From positions 1 to 39,411 of the forward strand of contig DKUR01000024.1 of the NCBI GenBank assembly GCA_002490775.1: 39,411 nucleotides of DNA, in the 5' to 3' direction. Source of the stretch: Lachnospiraceae bacterium UBA7199 (GTDB lineage: Bacteria > Bacillota > Clostridia > Lachnospirales > Lachnospiraceae). A program made the position numbers and the translations under genes. The notes beneath the pieces are model-generated. The model did no database searches. It was given only the letters and a program-made list of their open reading frames with translations, and was not told where the DNA came from. Below, in pieces: positions 6,625-13,329 of this stretch (within the stretch, counting starts at the first letter, position 1; every line of letters starts with the position of its first letter).

Positions 6625-7749
6625 TTATAAATGATACTTTTCTTTCAACGGGTAGTAGATATAATCTATATGGATATCATCCCAGTTCTGCCTTGGGATT
6701 CTCATATTCTGGAAAAAGCTGTCCCGTTTGGTGAGACCTGATTTTTCCTGTCTGGAATAGTCATAGCCCTGTTCATTTTCTTTATCTCGTAAAGAAAGAA
6801 TCCTATCTGCATCGGACATATATACCTGCAGGGTTATCTGTGGGAAAAAACCAAGATACCTTTCTAACATGAGGTAAATACAGATAATGTTCTCATAAAT
6901 CTTTTTAAGATACATATTGTTACATTTATCGAAAGTACCGATGGTGATATTTTTCCCTATTGGTTTCCCAATGAAGAAGAATCCTGCGGCTGTCATATTG
7001 AAAAGAGAATAGTAGTTTATCCTGTATTCCTTTGGGGAAGAAATCAGGTCTTTTTCACGTTGCAGTTTTTCTTTTACATCAATATAATCAGAATAATCAT
7101 CATCAATCTTATATCCAAGAAAATTTCGTTGGTGGTGGTACAGGTCAGCAGTGATCTTATAGTAATCATTCATAAAATCAGATACACGGGGAAAACCAGA
7201 GGCGATAAGTTCTTTGTCTTTGATAGGGAACTTTTCGTACAGGTTTCTATATAGCTGATAGACTGACATCTGGTTCTCTGTTGTAAAAACAGAGATACAA
7301 TAATCTGTTAAGAAATTCAGCAGATTCTGTAAGATCAGTTCTATGCCAAGCTGCTCCATCAGCGGAATAGCCTGTCTGATGATGAATTCAGTCCTGTAAA
7401 TATTGTGCCAGATCTTTCTGTTATTCAACTTGACAGAGCAGGAATCTCTTGTACTGCATTCGTGGTACATGGCAAGTGGGAACTTGGTCATGATATAAAG
7501 GCAGGTCTTTGTATTAGTAGCCTGTTTTTTGACTAACAGACCATTGGAGAGCAGGTCGGCAATCATATCATTTGCCTTATGCTCACCTATCTGGTAGAAG
7601 ATCCTGACCAGTGTAATCACCTGCTTTTTCAGCATAAATCCGCTTCCGATGTAGAAAAGTATATTCAATATGGGGATATTCCTGTTAAAACATTCTTCCT
7701 TTGCCAGTCTGCTTCTGGTTCTGGCAGAAATATTTTCGTTCCTGTACAT
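6625..7749 (-). CDS. hypothetical protein with possible N-terminal winged helix
   Basis: About 374 residues from ATG 7749. An in-frame GTG at 7761 is only one base from the AAAAGGAG at 7763-7770, so the ATG, 13 bases away, is preferred, though not by much. Residues about 25-85 (FYIGSGFMLKKQVITLVRIF..ANDMIADLLSNGLLVKKQ) read like a winged-helix domain of the kind found in replication- or conjugation-associated proteins of Firmicute elements. The remainder is rich in aromatic and asparagine residues and contains no motif I know. It is transcribed towards the ankyrin gene, alone on its strand until the vapBC terminator. Function unknown. Confidence 0.6.
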   Translation of the reverse strand: MYRNENISARTRSRLAKEECFNRNIPILNILFYIGSGFMLKKQVITLVRIFYQIGEHKANDMIADLLSNGLLVKKQATNTKTCLYIMTKFPLAMYHECSTRDSCSVKLNNRKIWHNIYRTEFIIRQAIPLMEQLGIELILQNLLNFLTDYCISVFTTENQMSVYQLYRNLYEKFPIKDKELIASGFPRVSDFMNDYYKITADLYHHQRNFLGYKIDDDYSDYIDVKEKLQREKDLISSPKEYRINYYSLFNMTAAGFFFIGKPIGKNITIGTFDKCNNMYLKKIYENIICIYLMLERYLGFFPQITLQVYMSDADRILSLRDKENEQGYDYSRQEKSGLTKRDSFFQNMRIPRQNWDDIHIDYIYYPLKEKYHL

Positions 7750-7915
7750 ATGTGATTTCACACTCCTTTTATCTTGCTGTAAGTCTCTAAAAAGGCTTAC
7801 CTTACATCGTAGATAAGAGGAGGAAACTAATAACCAGACAGGCAGATAGGATGCTGTGGCAGAATATACTATTTAGTAGAAGCGTAAAGTTATAGGATAT
7901 AAAGACAGTCATAAT

Positions 7916-7937
7916 AAAAGCCCCTCAGATGAGGGGC
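7916..7937 (-). terminator. intrinsic terminator of the toxin-antitoxin operon
   Basis: On the minus strand GCCCCTC-ATCT-GAGGGGC (7937-7920) is a perfect 7-bp stem followed by TTTTATTAT. It lies 19 bases after the toxin stop codon. Confidence 0.85.
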
Positions 7938-7956
7938 AGTGAGATAAAAGGCTATG

Positions 7957-8376
7957 CTATTTGTCTTTCATTAAGATAATAAAATCATTAGGGGAAATTG
8001 CTTTAACCATTCCCTGTTGATAGTCTTTTACATTTCTTGTAATAATGTAATCCATATTTGCTTTTACAGATACTCTTTCAACCACAGCATCTTCATAGTC
8101 GCTGACAGACGATGCAAGAGCATCTATACATTCAGCCGCCGACACTGTGAGTATTCCAACAAGCGAATACAATTTCTCCATAACCTGTTTAGCTTGGTCT
8201 GCACTATGAAGGTATTTTCTCACCAAATAATAAATATCTGTAGCAGAACTCGCCGTAATATACATATCCATCATATGATTCGCAGCCATAATAAAGATCG
8301 TTTCAGCATTTTCGTTCCATGGTTCTCTAGAGGTCAGTGCGTCAATGATCACATTTGTATCGATCAACACTTTCAA
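7957..8376 (-). CDS. PIN-domain toxin, VapC-like
   Basis: The 139-residue product begins MKVLIDTNVIID, the canonical PIN opening with Asp6, Thr7 and Asn8. An internal acidic cluster SDYEDAV (about 93-98) and a late Asp in ITRNVKDY (about 118) complete the metal-binding set expected of PIN ribonucleases. The start is TTG 8376, whose T abuts the antitoxin's TAA stop; no ATG is available at the correct N-terminus, and the coupling supports TTG. VapC toxins cleave RNA (typically tRNA or rRNA) and are held inactive by the partner upstream. The pair may stabilise the element. The family call is firm; the RNA target is unknown. Confidence 0.88.
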   Translation of the reverse strand: MKVLIDTNVIIDALTSREPWNENAETIFIMAANHMMDMYITASSATDIYYLVRKYLHSADQAKQVMEKLYSLVGILTVSAAECIDALASSVSDYEDAVVERVSVKANMDYIITRNVKDYQQGMVKAISPNDFIILMKDK

Positions 8377-8592
8377 TTATTTTGCACCAAGCCTTTCTCT
8401 TTTTGATTCCTCTATATCTGCATCTTTGGGCAGGATGCCAAATAAGGATTTTGCCGTTTCTACTCTGTCCTGATAGGGATTAGTCAGTTTTGCCACTACT
8501 TTACCATTTTTGGTGATAAATACATCTTCCGTAGCAGATATTATTAGATATTTTCCAAGATTATTTTTAAGCTCTGTTGCACTGATTGACAT
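8377..8592 (-). CDS. Phd/YefM-type antitoxin
   Basis: The 71-residue protein begins MSISATELKNNLGKYL and continues with VFITKNGKVVAKL, the typical Phd/YefM DNA-binding N-terminus; the C-terminal part (ESKRERLGAK) is the usual toxin-binding tail. It precedes the PIN toxin with no spacer, giving an antitoxin-first operon expected to be autorepressed. The ribosome site AAGGGAG lies about 8601-8607. A Phd-type antitoxin with a PIN toxin is a common mixed pairing. Confidence 0.88.
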   Translation of the reverse strand: MSISATELKNNLGKYLIISATEDVFITKNGKVVAKLTNPYQDRVETAKSLFGILPKDADIEESKRERLGAK

Positions 8593-8618
8593 ATAACCAC
8601 TCCCTTCTTTGTACTATT

Positions 8619-8647
8619 ATTATATCCAAATTGTCTGATTCAAGCAA
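8619..8647 (-). promoter_or_regulatory. promoter of the toxin-antitoxin operon
   Basis: On the minus strand TTGCTT (8647-8642), 17-bp spacer, TATAAT (8624-8619). The -10 is a perfect consensus and the spacing ideal. An autorepression operator is expected here but none is clear by eye. Confidence 0.65.
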
Positions 8648-8652
8648 CCATT

Positions 8653-8838
8653 TTAGCTAAAATAATATTTTTCAAAGATTTCTTCACATTCCTCAGCAGA
8701 TTTCAGATCGTAATGACCATGATTCAGATTTTATACTGCATCATTCCATGAACTCCATACGACGTAAGTGCTGTTAGATTTCTTTGCTGATACCATAAAG
8801 AAATGGGCATCATCTGGATGGCTGGAAAAAAGAATCAT
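8653..8838 (-). pseudogene. small conserved-looking gene with an in-frame stop
   Basis: The ATG at 8838 overlaps the TGA of the J-domain gene (ATGA), the classic coupled arrangement, yet the frame meets TAA at codon 36. Beyond it the same frame continues sensibly for 25 more codons (NLNHGHYDLKSAEECEEIFEKYYFS) to a stop at 8653-8655. The two halves together form a 61-residue protein beginning MILFSSHPDDAHFFMV. The likely explanation is a nonsense mutation in the last gene of the operon. A truncated 35-residue product could still be made. The family is not recognised. Confidence 0.5.
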
Positions 8839-9347
8839 GCTTTTGCCAGTTTTTCTCTTTCTTCCTGCTTTTCCTGAAACTTTATTTCCACTGAACCATA
8901 TTTCGCACGTATGTAAGACATGGAGGCAGGTTTTGAACTGAATTTGTGGTAATCGTCAAAGTGTATGTACCACATTTGTTTCTGGCCTGCCCAGCAGAAA
9001 CCTAATGCTTTCAGTTCCTTCCTGTATTCATAGCAGTTTGACACCCATATCCATACGCCGATAATCTCAACAGTGATATCTTTGAATCTGGAAAGCTGCA
9101 TGATAATGTTCCTGATTTGGACATCTTTCTGCCAGTCATATTGTTGTTTCTGCTTATTCGCGGCACTGCTGTATGTATCCTTGTGTTCAAAGTTTTCTTT
9201 TATTCTTTTAAAAAGGATATCATATTCGGCATTGATTTCTTTGATAGCATCTTCGGAGCCTCCATTGTCGGGGTGGTATTTTATAACAAGTTTTCGATAT
9301 TCCTTTCTTAGAAGTTCTAATTTGTCTGTTTCTTTAAACCATTTCAT
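8835..9347 (-). CDS. J-domain (DnaJ-like) protein
   Basis: The start is ATG 9347 with AAAGGAG just upstream; the in-frame extension to 9398 has no ribosome site and overlaps the RadC gene. The 170-residue product has an N-terminal J domain (about residues 5-50) with the invariant HPD in KYHPDNGGS, so it should stimulate an Hsp70. The C-terminal two thirds (DITVEIIGVWIWVSNCYEYRKELKALGF) show no zinc-finger or peptide-binding region of a full DnaJ. Short J proteins of this kind are common in Firmicute conjugative elements. Its ribosome site follows directly on the RadC stop codon, so translation is probably coupled. Confidence 0.85.
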   Translation of the reverse strand: MKWFKETDKLELLRKEYRKLVIKYHPDNGGSEDAIKEINAEYDILFKRIKENFEHKDTYSSAANKQKQQYDWQKDVQIRNIIMQLSRFKDITVEIIGVWIWVSNCYEYRKELKALGFCWAGQKQMWYIHFDDYHKFSSKPASMSYIRAKYGSVEIKFQEKQEEREKLAKA

Positions 9348-9360
9348 AAACGGACTCCTT

Positions 9361-9825
9361 TCAAAGAACGTTTTGTTCGTTGAAGCTGAAATAGGCATCC
9401 CCGCCTATAATGATGTGGTCAGCTAATCGTATATCAAGCAGTTCGCCAGCTTCTTTCATGCGTTTGGTGAGTTTAAAATCCTGACTGCTTGGAGTGGGAT
9501 TTCCAGAAGGATGATTGTGGCAGAGTATGACCTGTGATGCGCCTAAGAAAACTGCACGAATATATACTTCCCTTGGACTCACTAAACTAGCATTAACAGT
9601 TCCTTTAGACAGGAAACATATTCCTAATATTCTGCAGGAAATGTTGAGGGCTATCATGTAGCAGTATTCTTCAGCAAGTTCATTCATTTGTAAAAGATCC
9701 TGCAGCATAAGACTAATCTCTTTAGGATTGGTCATATTTCCAGCTTTATAATTTACTGCTTTTTCTTTGATCAGAATTGTTTTGTAATTTTCCGATAATC
9801 TGGTATCATAAAAAGATATTCGCAT
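9361..9825 (-). CDS. RadC-like JAMM/MPN+ domain protein
   Basis: The start is ATG 9825 behind AGGAGGA, which overlaps the stop of the upstream gene; the longer in-frame opening to 9951 lies inside that gene and is rejected. The 154-residue product carries the JAMM metal site HNHPSG..PSSQD (His103, His105, Ser107, Asp116). It lacks the helix-hairpin-helix N-terminus of chromosomal RadC, as is usual for mobile-element versions. JAMM domains are zinc peptidases acting on isopeptide or peptide bonds; for RadC-like proteins the substrate and role are unsettled. Part of the coupled four-gene operon 10120-8653. Confidence 0.88.
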   Translation of the reverse strand: MRISFYDTRLSENYKTILIKEKAVNYKAGNMTNPKEISLMLQDLLQMNELAEEYCYMIALNISCRILGICFLSKGTVNASLVSPREVYIRAVFLGASQVILCHNHPSGNPTPSSQDFKLTKRMKEAGELLDIRLADHIIIGGDAYFSFNEQNVL

Positions 9826-9838
9826 AGTATGATTCCTC

Positions 9839-10120
9839 CTAATATTCTTCTGGCAGTAATACGGTGTAATAGTCCCTGCTATGGATAATCCAGAAAGCTG
9901 TTTCTGTTTCATCAGGACAGAGATACTTAAATGTCTGAAAATAGTCTGCATTATGGGGATATGTCTCCATGATCAGGCAGATGGCAGTAAATATTATCAG
10001 AGGAGCCTCATCTCCAAATATGTTTTGAAAGCCGCCAGTTATATATTTTTGCTGTATGGAAAAATCATAATTTCCTGCACATTCCTGTTCATTTAATATT
10101 ACTTTTCCTTTTAAAACCAT
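9839..10120 (-). CDS. DUF960-like small protein
   Basis: A 93-residue product from ATG 10120, with GGAGGA at 10127-10132. The motif order KYITGGFQ..., an aliphatic helix, DYFQTFKYL, then IIHSRDYY and a terminal LLPEEY resembles the DUF960 family found in Firmicute mobile elements; this is a memory-based match. It is the first gene of the coupled operon DUF960-RadC-J protein-small gene, and its TAG stop is embedded in the next gene's ribosome site. Function unknown. Confidence 0.6.
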   Translation of the reverse strand: MVLKGKVILNEQECAGNYDFSIQQKYITGGFQNIFGDEAPLIIFTAICLIMETYPHNADYFQTFKYLCPDETETAFWIIHSRDYYTVLLPEEY

Positions 10121-10142
10121 TTTAATATCCTCCGTTTTTTAA

Positions 10143-10652
10143 TATGATTCTGCAAAAGAGAAGGCTTTTGATAATAAATGGATTGAAATTGGAAATTACA
10201 ATGTAAAAGGATTCCTTATCAGTTCATATGAGCTAAAGATGGCGGAGCTTAAAAGAATGTGGGAGAAACTTGATATAGTAGGTCTTGCAAATAAGCTGAA
10301 TGATTATTTCTATGATGATCCTTTTAATATCATCATAGATGAATCAAGGTGTGATCACTCAGTTATTTTTGGTACAGAAAAAAACAGCAGGGATTGTACC
10401 TATAAGCTGGTGGAATTGGAATCATGCAGCTATGCCATTTTGGAAGGCACAGAACTGGAGACAGGTAGTAAGCACATGGTACTTCTGTATGAGAAAAATG
10501 AGGCAAAAGAGCAGGCAAAATACTTTAAGAAACAGTATGGGAATGCAGGGATGACTCTCTTATACAAACCGTGGAATCCGATGGAGACAAACTGGAAAGT
10601 ATGCATCGGGAGAAACAACAGGCTGTATAAACGGCTTGTGAATGAAGATTGA
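10143..10652 (+). pseudogene. 5'-truncated hypothetical gene
   Basis: The frame is open from 10143, just after a TAA, and reads sensibly (AKEKAFDNKWIEIGNYNVKGFLISSYEL) before the first ATG at 10239. No start codon and no ribosome site exist for the longer frame. The first ATG (MAELKRMWEKLD) also lacks a ribosome site. I read it as the C-terminal 170 residues of a larger protein whose front was deleted, abutting the divergent operon. The family is not recognised. A functional 137-residue product from 10239 cannot be excluded. Confidence 0.45.
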
Positions 10653-10679
10653 TTAGGTTTTACATACCCCGTCAGCTAT

Positions 10680-10727
10680 AAGTTTGGCTAGAGCCAAACT
10701 TGAGAGTATTTCTGTAAAATACTTTTT
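10680..10727 (+). terminator. double hairpin with intrinsic terminator
   Basis: A perfect 10-bp stem AAGTTTGGCT-AG-AGCCAAACTT (10680-10701) is followed three bases later by AGTATTT-CTGTA-AAATACT (10705-10723) running into TTTTT. The second hairpin has the form of a terminator. The first, with only two unpaired bases, would open to a slightly larger loop as RNA. Confidence 0.7.
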
Positions 10728-10784
10728 GCAACGGTGTGTTGATAAGGTAACAAGATATTATAAAAAGAAAAAACGGAGGTATGT

Positions 10785-10998
10785 ATGACAAAAAAAGAAC
10801 TTTTAGTTTAATGAAATGGAGAGTTTGATGAAAACATTGGAGAAGTATTTAAAAGAGCTGGATACAGGGGGAATTGACGAAACTGCATATCAGTTGTTGG
10901 ATGCTGATATGTATACATTATTAGTAGCATTGAGGATTTATTTGGGTGAAGATCCTTTTGCAAACCAACAGATAATCATACTTGAGCCAGATGCTTAA
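10785..10998 (+). CDS. small hypothetical protein with overlapping leader or frameshift
   Basis: A strong ribosome site (CGGAGGTATGT) precedes ATG 10785, but that frame (MTKKELLV) stops at 10809. The long frame starts at ATG 10816 (MESLMKTLEKYLKELDTG..., 60 residues) and has no ribosome site of its own. Either the short frame is a coupled leader, or one base has been gained near 10806; removing it would give MTKKELLFNEMESLMK as one continuous 70-residue protein. The acidic product looks helical and is not recognised. It precedes xis by 160 bp. Confidence 0.45.
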
Positions 10999-11158
10999 CA
11001 AATTCGTTTTAGGAAAGATATAAATAATAGAAAAAGAAAGCTGTCAGTTTATACGGAGCTGACAGGCAGCATAAAGTTTTGTTTTGAGTTTACTTAAGGA
11101 GGAAGTCTCTATTTATTCTGTATTGGAGCAAATTTTCTGATTAGGAGGATTTGCGATC

Positions 11159-11374
11159 ATGATTGTAGGAAAAGATATCCCTTTGCCATGGTGGAAAAAG
11201 TATACACTTACAGTTGAGGAAGCGTCCCTGTATTTTGGTATCGGGGAAAAAACTCTGCGAAGGTTTATAAAAGAACACCAGAATGAGGATTTTATTATAT
11301 ATAATGGAATAAAAGTTCAGATTAAAAGGAAAGTATTTGAGAAATACATTGATGAGAAAATAAGCATTTTATAA
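11159..11374 (+). CDS. xis: Tn916-type excisionase
   Basis: A 71-residue protein, the usual size, from ATG 11159 behind TAGGAGGA. The sequence IPLPWWKKYTLTVEEASLYFGIGEKTLRR followed by a short wing (IIYNGIKVQIKRKVFEKYID) is the MerR-like winged helix of the Tn916 Xis family. Such proteins bend DNA at the element ends and direct the integrase towards excision. It lies directly upstream of int, separated by 118 bp holding two hairpins, the second with a U-run. Confidence 0.9.
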   Translation: MIVGKDIPLPWWKKYTLTVEEASLYFGIGEKTLRRFIKEHQNEDFIIYNGIKVQIKRKVFEKYIDEKISIL

Positions 11375-11386
11375 ATTATATAGAAC

Positions 11387-11471
11387 GGTCTAAGGAAGAG
11401 AAACAGGCTTAGACCTAGATAATGGGCCCCGTTTATGATATATTATAAGTACATCATATCGGGGCTCTTTT
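11387..11471 (+). terminator. two hairpins between xis and int, second terminator-like
   Basis: GGTCTAAG (11387-11394) pairs with CTTAGACC (11408-11415). Then GGGCCCCG (11424-11431) pairs with CGGGGCTC (11460-11467; one G-U), and the inner ATGAT/ATCAT adds to the stem; TTTT follows. It may uncouple int from xis transcription or act as an attenuator. Confidence 0.65.
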
Positions 11472-11492
11472 CTAATAGAGAGGAGTAACATT

Positions 11493-12689
11493 ATGAGTAT
11501 AAAAAGACGGGATAGCAAAAACCGTATTTTGCAAAATGGAGAGAGCCAGAGAAAAGATGGAAGGTATATGTACAAGTACATTGACAATGCAGGAAATACG
11601 AGATACCTTTACAGTTGGCGGTTGGTAAGGACCGATACGACACCACAGGGGGTAAAGGATGAAATGCCGCTTAGGGATAAGGTCAAGATACTCCAAAGGG
11701 ATCTGGATGCTGGTCTGATCTTATCAGGTGGTAATATGACGGTATTGGAGCTTGTAAAGAAATATGTTGCACAGAAAACAGGCGTCAGGGAGAATACCCG
11801 TGTCGGTTATGACTTTGTTATCAATATCCTTAAGAAAGAGGAGTTCGGGAACAAAAGGATTGATAAGGTGAAACTATCCGATGCGAGACTGTGGCTTATC
11901 AAGCTGCAAAAGGACGGTCGTGGATATAGTACAATCCATACGGTAAGAGGTGTGGTAAGACCTGCATTTCAGATGGCAGTGGATGACGACCTGATTCGTA
12001 AGAATCCCTTTGAATTCCAGCTTGCTACTGTTGTGGTGAATGATTCTGTAACACGGGAAGCAATTACGAGAAAACAGGAAAGGCAGTTTCTTGAATTTAT
12101 CAAGAATGACAGGCACTTTTGCAGGTACTATGAAGGGATCTATATACTGTTCCACACGGGCTTACGGATATCAGAGTTTGTCGGTCTGACTGTTTCGGAT
12201 ATTGATCTTGAGAAAGGTATCATCAATGTAGATCATCAGCTACAGCGGACGCGGAAGATGGAATATGCTATCTTGGACACAAAGACCGATTGTGGGACAA
12301 GGCTTATACCGATGACAGATGAAGTGAAAAAGTGCTTTGCAAAGATACTGAAGAACCGACCAAAACCAAAGATAGAACCAATGGTTGATGGGAAAACGGG
12401 TTTCCTGTATTTGGATAAAAACGGTATGCCGATGGTTGCACTTCATTGGGAAAAGTATTTTCAGCATATCAGGGAAAAGTATAACGGTATCTATAAAGTG
12501 CAGCTTCCTGTGATTACTCCCCATGTGGCGCGTCATACTTTTTGTTCCAACATGGCGAAGTCGGGGATGAACCCGAAGACTTTACAAAAGATAATGGGGC
12601 ATAGCGATATCGGTGTTACATTGAATGTGTATACGCATGTTGACTTTGAAGATGTGCAGGAAGAGATGAAAAAGGTATGTAATCGCTGA
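11493..12689 (+). CDS. int: Tn916-family tyrosine integrase
   Basis: 398 residues from ATG 11493 behind AGAGAGGAG. Residues 1-70 form the small arm-binding domain (RRDSKNRILQNGESQRKDGRYMYKYID) typical of Tn916 Int. Residues about 83-180 are the core-binding SAM-like domain. The catalytic domain follows with all residues visible: Arg225 in HTGLRISE, Lys264 in DTKTD, His344 and Arg347 in TPHVARHTF, His370 in GHSDIG and the nucleophile Tyr380 in NVYTH. It should be active. It catalyses integration and, with Xis, excision; the flanking repeats in ptp indicate a defined target rather than Tn916's AT-rich promiscuity. Arm-type repeats begin right after the stop codon. Confidence 0.95.
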   Translation: MSIKRRDSKNRILQNGESQRKDGRYMYKYIDNAGNTRYLYSWRLVRTDTTPQGVKDEMPLRDKVKILQRDLDAGLILSGGNMTVLELVKKYVAQKTGVRENTRVGYDFVINILKKEEFGNKRIDKVKLSDARLWLIKLQKDGRGYSTIHTVRGVVRPAFQMAVDDDLIRKNPFEFQLATVVVNDSVTREAITRKQERQFLEFIKNDRHFCRYYEGIYILFHTGLRISEFVGLTVSDIDLEKGIINVDHQLQRTRKMEYAILDTKTDCGTRLIPMTDEVKKCFAKILKNRPKPKIEPMVDGKTGFLYLDKNGMPMVALHWEKYFQHIREKYNGIYKVQLPVITPHVARHTFCSNMAKSGMNPKTLQKIMGHSDIGVTLNVYTHVDFEDVQEEMKKVCNR

Positions 12690-12738
12690 GTTGTAAAAAG
12701 TTGTAAAACAACAAAATGGGGTCCATTTTACAACTTTT
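12688..12738. repeat. right-end integrase arm-type inverted repeats
   Basis: GAGTTGTAAAAAG and AAAAGTTGTAAAA (12696-12708) are followed by CATTTTACAACTTTT (12724-12738). The last is the exact inverse of the second for 13 bp and identical to the left-end copy at 4942-4956. The set starts at the int stop codon. Related but diverged arrangements precede the displaced ptp starts at 1678 and 4662. Confidence 0.65.
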
Positions 12739-12863
12739 GAAGCAGAAGATATGCGATTTTATGCCAAGATATACCGAAAAAATTGTCAAACAGCAGATAA
12801 TGGGTAAATCTGAGAAGCCCGTAAAATCAAGGAAAATCAGCATTTATAAGGAGTTTTAGAGTT

Positions 12864-13319
12864 ATGATAAAAGTACTTTTTATTTGCCATGGCAACATCT
12901 GCCGCAGCACTATGGCTGAAAGCATCATGACGCATATAGTAAAGCAGGCAGGCCTGGAAACAGATTTTCAGATTGCCTCTGCTGCAACCAGCAGAGAAGA
13001 GATTGGAAACAGTCCCCATTATGGAACTGTTGCAAAGCTGCACGAAGTGGGGATTACGCTGGTGCCTCACAGGGCAGTTCAAATGACAAAAGAGGATTAT
13101 GCAGTTTACGATTATCTGATCGGCATGGATGACCGGAATCTGAAAAATATGCGGAGAATTACAGGTGGTGATCCTTTGCATAAAATATACAAACTGTTAG
13201 AATTTGCCGGAAGCACCAGAGACATTGCAGATCCTTGGTACACCGGGAATTTTGATGTGACATATGAGGATATTATAGAAGGCTGCCAGGCTTTGCTAAA
13301 CAGCCTGACAGCCAATTAA
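12864..13319 (+). CDS. low-molecular-weight protein tyrosine phosphatase
   Basis: 151 residues from ATG 12864 with ATAAGGAG upstream. The catalytic loop CHGNICRS (Cys8 to Ser15, C(X)5R) and the general-acid motif DPW (Asp123) are both present, so the enzyme should dephosphorylate phosphotyrosine or low-molecular-weight substrates in the cytoplasm. Length and motif positions match the family. The promoter, ribosome site and about the first 13 codons lie inside the integrated element's right end, and an older version of that 5' end remains at 4842. The gene is therefore intact but re-promoted. It is convergent with the following epimerase gene, 10 bp apart. Confidence 0.92.
   Translation: MIKVLFICHGNICRSTMAESIMTHIVKQAGLETDFQIASAATSREEIGNSPHYGTVAKLHEVGITLVPHRAVQMTKEDYAVYDYLIGMDDRNLKNMRRITGGDPLHKIYKLLEFAGSTRDIADPWYTGNFDVTYEDIIEGCQALLNSLTAN
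12891..12903 (+). repeat. right attachment core (GGCAACATCTGCC)
   Basis: Identical to 4869-4881; here it codes GNIC and the first base of the catalytic-loop arginine codon in ptp. Strand exchange must fall within it if the model is right. Confidence 0.75.
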
Positions 13320-13329
13320 AGCCGATTTT

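Larger units (their letters stand above)
4869..12903 (+). mobile_element. 8-kb integrated element with Tn916-type xis/int, inserted in ptp
   Basis: The proposed boundaries are the direct repeats GGCAACATCTGCC at 4869-4881 and 12891-12903, both in the P-loop codons of ptp. Near each end lies the same 15-mer CATTTTACAACTTTT (4942-4956 and 12724-12738), likely integrase arm sites. An excisionase and tyrosine integrase sit at the right end, in the usual order. Cargo comprises a small membrane protein, an ankyrin protein, a large unknown protein, a vapBC-like pair and a J-domain/RadC operon. No relaxase, coupling protein or type IV secretion gene is visible, so self-transfer is unlikely. The exact crossover inside the 13-mer cannot be set by eye. 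Confidence 0.8.

Noticed and set aside
9826..9951. Longer N-terminus of the RadC-like protein
   Set aside because: It lies within the DUF960-like gene, whereas ATG 9825 has a perfect ribosome site.
11387..11492. Possible riboswitch between xis and int
   Set aside because: Only two simple hairpins are seen; no conserved riboswitch core is recognisable, and a terminator reading suffices.
12739..12863. A definite ptp promoter inside the element's right end
   Set aside because: TTGTCA at about 12784 lacks a good -10 at proper spacing; a promoter there is expected from the model but not demonstrated by sequence.
4869..12903. Complete integrative conjugative element
   Set aside because: No relaxase, coupling protein or secretion genes are visible between the ends; only xis/int and accessory genes are present.
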